Assembly: GCF_019431355.1 (NCBI RefSeq)
Contig: NZ_CP080269.1
Span: 2,294,001-2,358,000, forward strand
Direction: 5' to 3'
DNA length: 64,000 nucleotides
Source of the DNA: Paenibacillus sp. R14(2021)
GTDB taxonomy: Bacteria > Bacillota > Bacilli > Paenibacillales > Paenibacillaceae
Shown: positions 63,892 to 64,000 of the stretch, piece by piece
How the letters are laid out: every line of letters starts with the position of its first letter
Position numbering within the stretch: the first letter of the stretch is position 1
Made by a program: the position numbers and the translations under genes
Notes under the pieces: model-generated
Told to the model about the DNA's origin: nothing
The model's database searches: none
Seen by the model: the letters and a program-made list of their open reading frames with translations, nothing else

Positions 63892-64000
63892 TTAGAATAA
63901 TTTGGGATACAACGTTGCCACTCCTCCGGCAAGCCCTTTTTGTACGTTTTGGCTCATTTCATCGGCGAGAATTTCATAGCTCTCAGCTTCGATTCCGTCT
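63892..64000 (-). CDS. C-terminal end of a short-chain dehydrogenase (partial)
   Basis: The last 36 codons of a leftward gene that enters from the right edge: DGIEAESYEILADEMSQNV then LAGGVATLYPKLF and stop. The E-I-L-A-D-E-x-(S/T)-x-x-V-K/Q pattern is the usual C-terminus of a YusZ-like group of bacillar SDR oxidoreductases. Most of the gene is outside the window. Confidence 0.55.
   Translation of the reverse strand, partial: DGIEAESYEILADEMSQNVQKGLAGGVATLYPKLF

Overview
The window looks like chromosomal DNA of a sugar-scavenging, Gram-positive soil bacterium of the Paenibacillus/Cohnella type. The reasons are a GC content that looks to be in the mid-50s, strong GGAGG ribosome binding sites, intrinsic terminators after most transcription units, Bacillus-type cre boxes, a YesMN two-component system beside LplB/YtcP-type sugar permeases, several cupin-AraC regulators, and lutABC and RelQ homologues. 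No rRNA or tRNA genes were seen. This placement is inference from gene families and style, not from a marker gene.

Layout. 0-9 kb: a ChvE-like sugar-binding lipoprotein at the left edge, an AT-rich membrane protein, a gene remnant, an ankyrin protein, a DUF1003 protein, a two-gene sugar oxidoreductase/isomerase operon with a divergent AraC regulator, and an unknown protein with a low-complexity linker. 9-15 kb: aldose epimerase, a three-gene Gfo/Idh - aldo/keto reductase - esterase operon, DedA, arylamine N-acetyltransferase and a second AraC regulator. 15-23 kb: a complete sugar uptake cassette (YesM kinase, YesN regulator, two permeases, binding lipoprotein) with cre-like sites. 23-27 kb: RelQ alarmone synthetase, cardiolipin synthase, then about 1 kb of non-coding repeats: a GC-rich 85-bp duplication and a 51-bp tandem array with a four-unit higher order, followed by a nuclease-fold/winged-helix protein. 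27-37 kb: lactate oxidation genes lutABC with a GntR regulator, next to a rhamnose operon (rhaEW, an ASRT-family gene, rhaA, rhaB, deoR). Together they can take L-rhamnulose phosphate to DHAP, lactaldehyde, lactate and pyruvate. 37-46 kb: small membrane and lipoproteins, a stand-alone ketosynthase lacking one active-site histidine, a PhyH-type dioxygenase with a divergent AraC regulator, an MFS transporter and an atypical GH32-like protein. 46-51 kb: response regulator, kinase and RND pump in one operon, and a PAP2 phosphatase. 51-57 kb: two ABC exporter half-transporters, each with an unusual N-terminal domain and a zinc ribbon, flanking a DUF1854 protein. 57-64 kb: DNA alkylation repair-like protein, SDR, HAD phosphatase and small proteins, ending in a decayed stretch with a frameshifted IS110/IS1111-type element, its structured non-coding end, and several broken genes.

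The most interesting items are the ABC-DUF1854-ABC operon, the hierarchical 51-bp repeat beside a nuclease-fold protein, the structured non-coding end of the IS element (possible bridge RNA), the ASRT gene inside the rhamnose operon, and the His-less ketosynthase.
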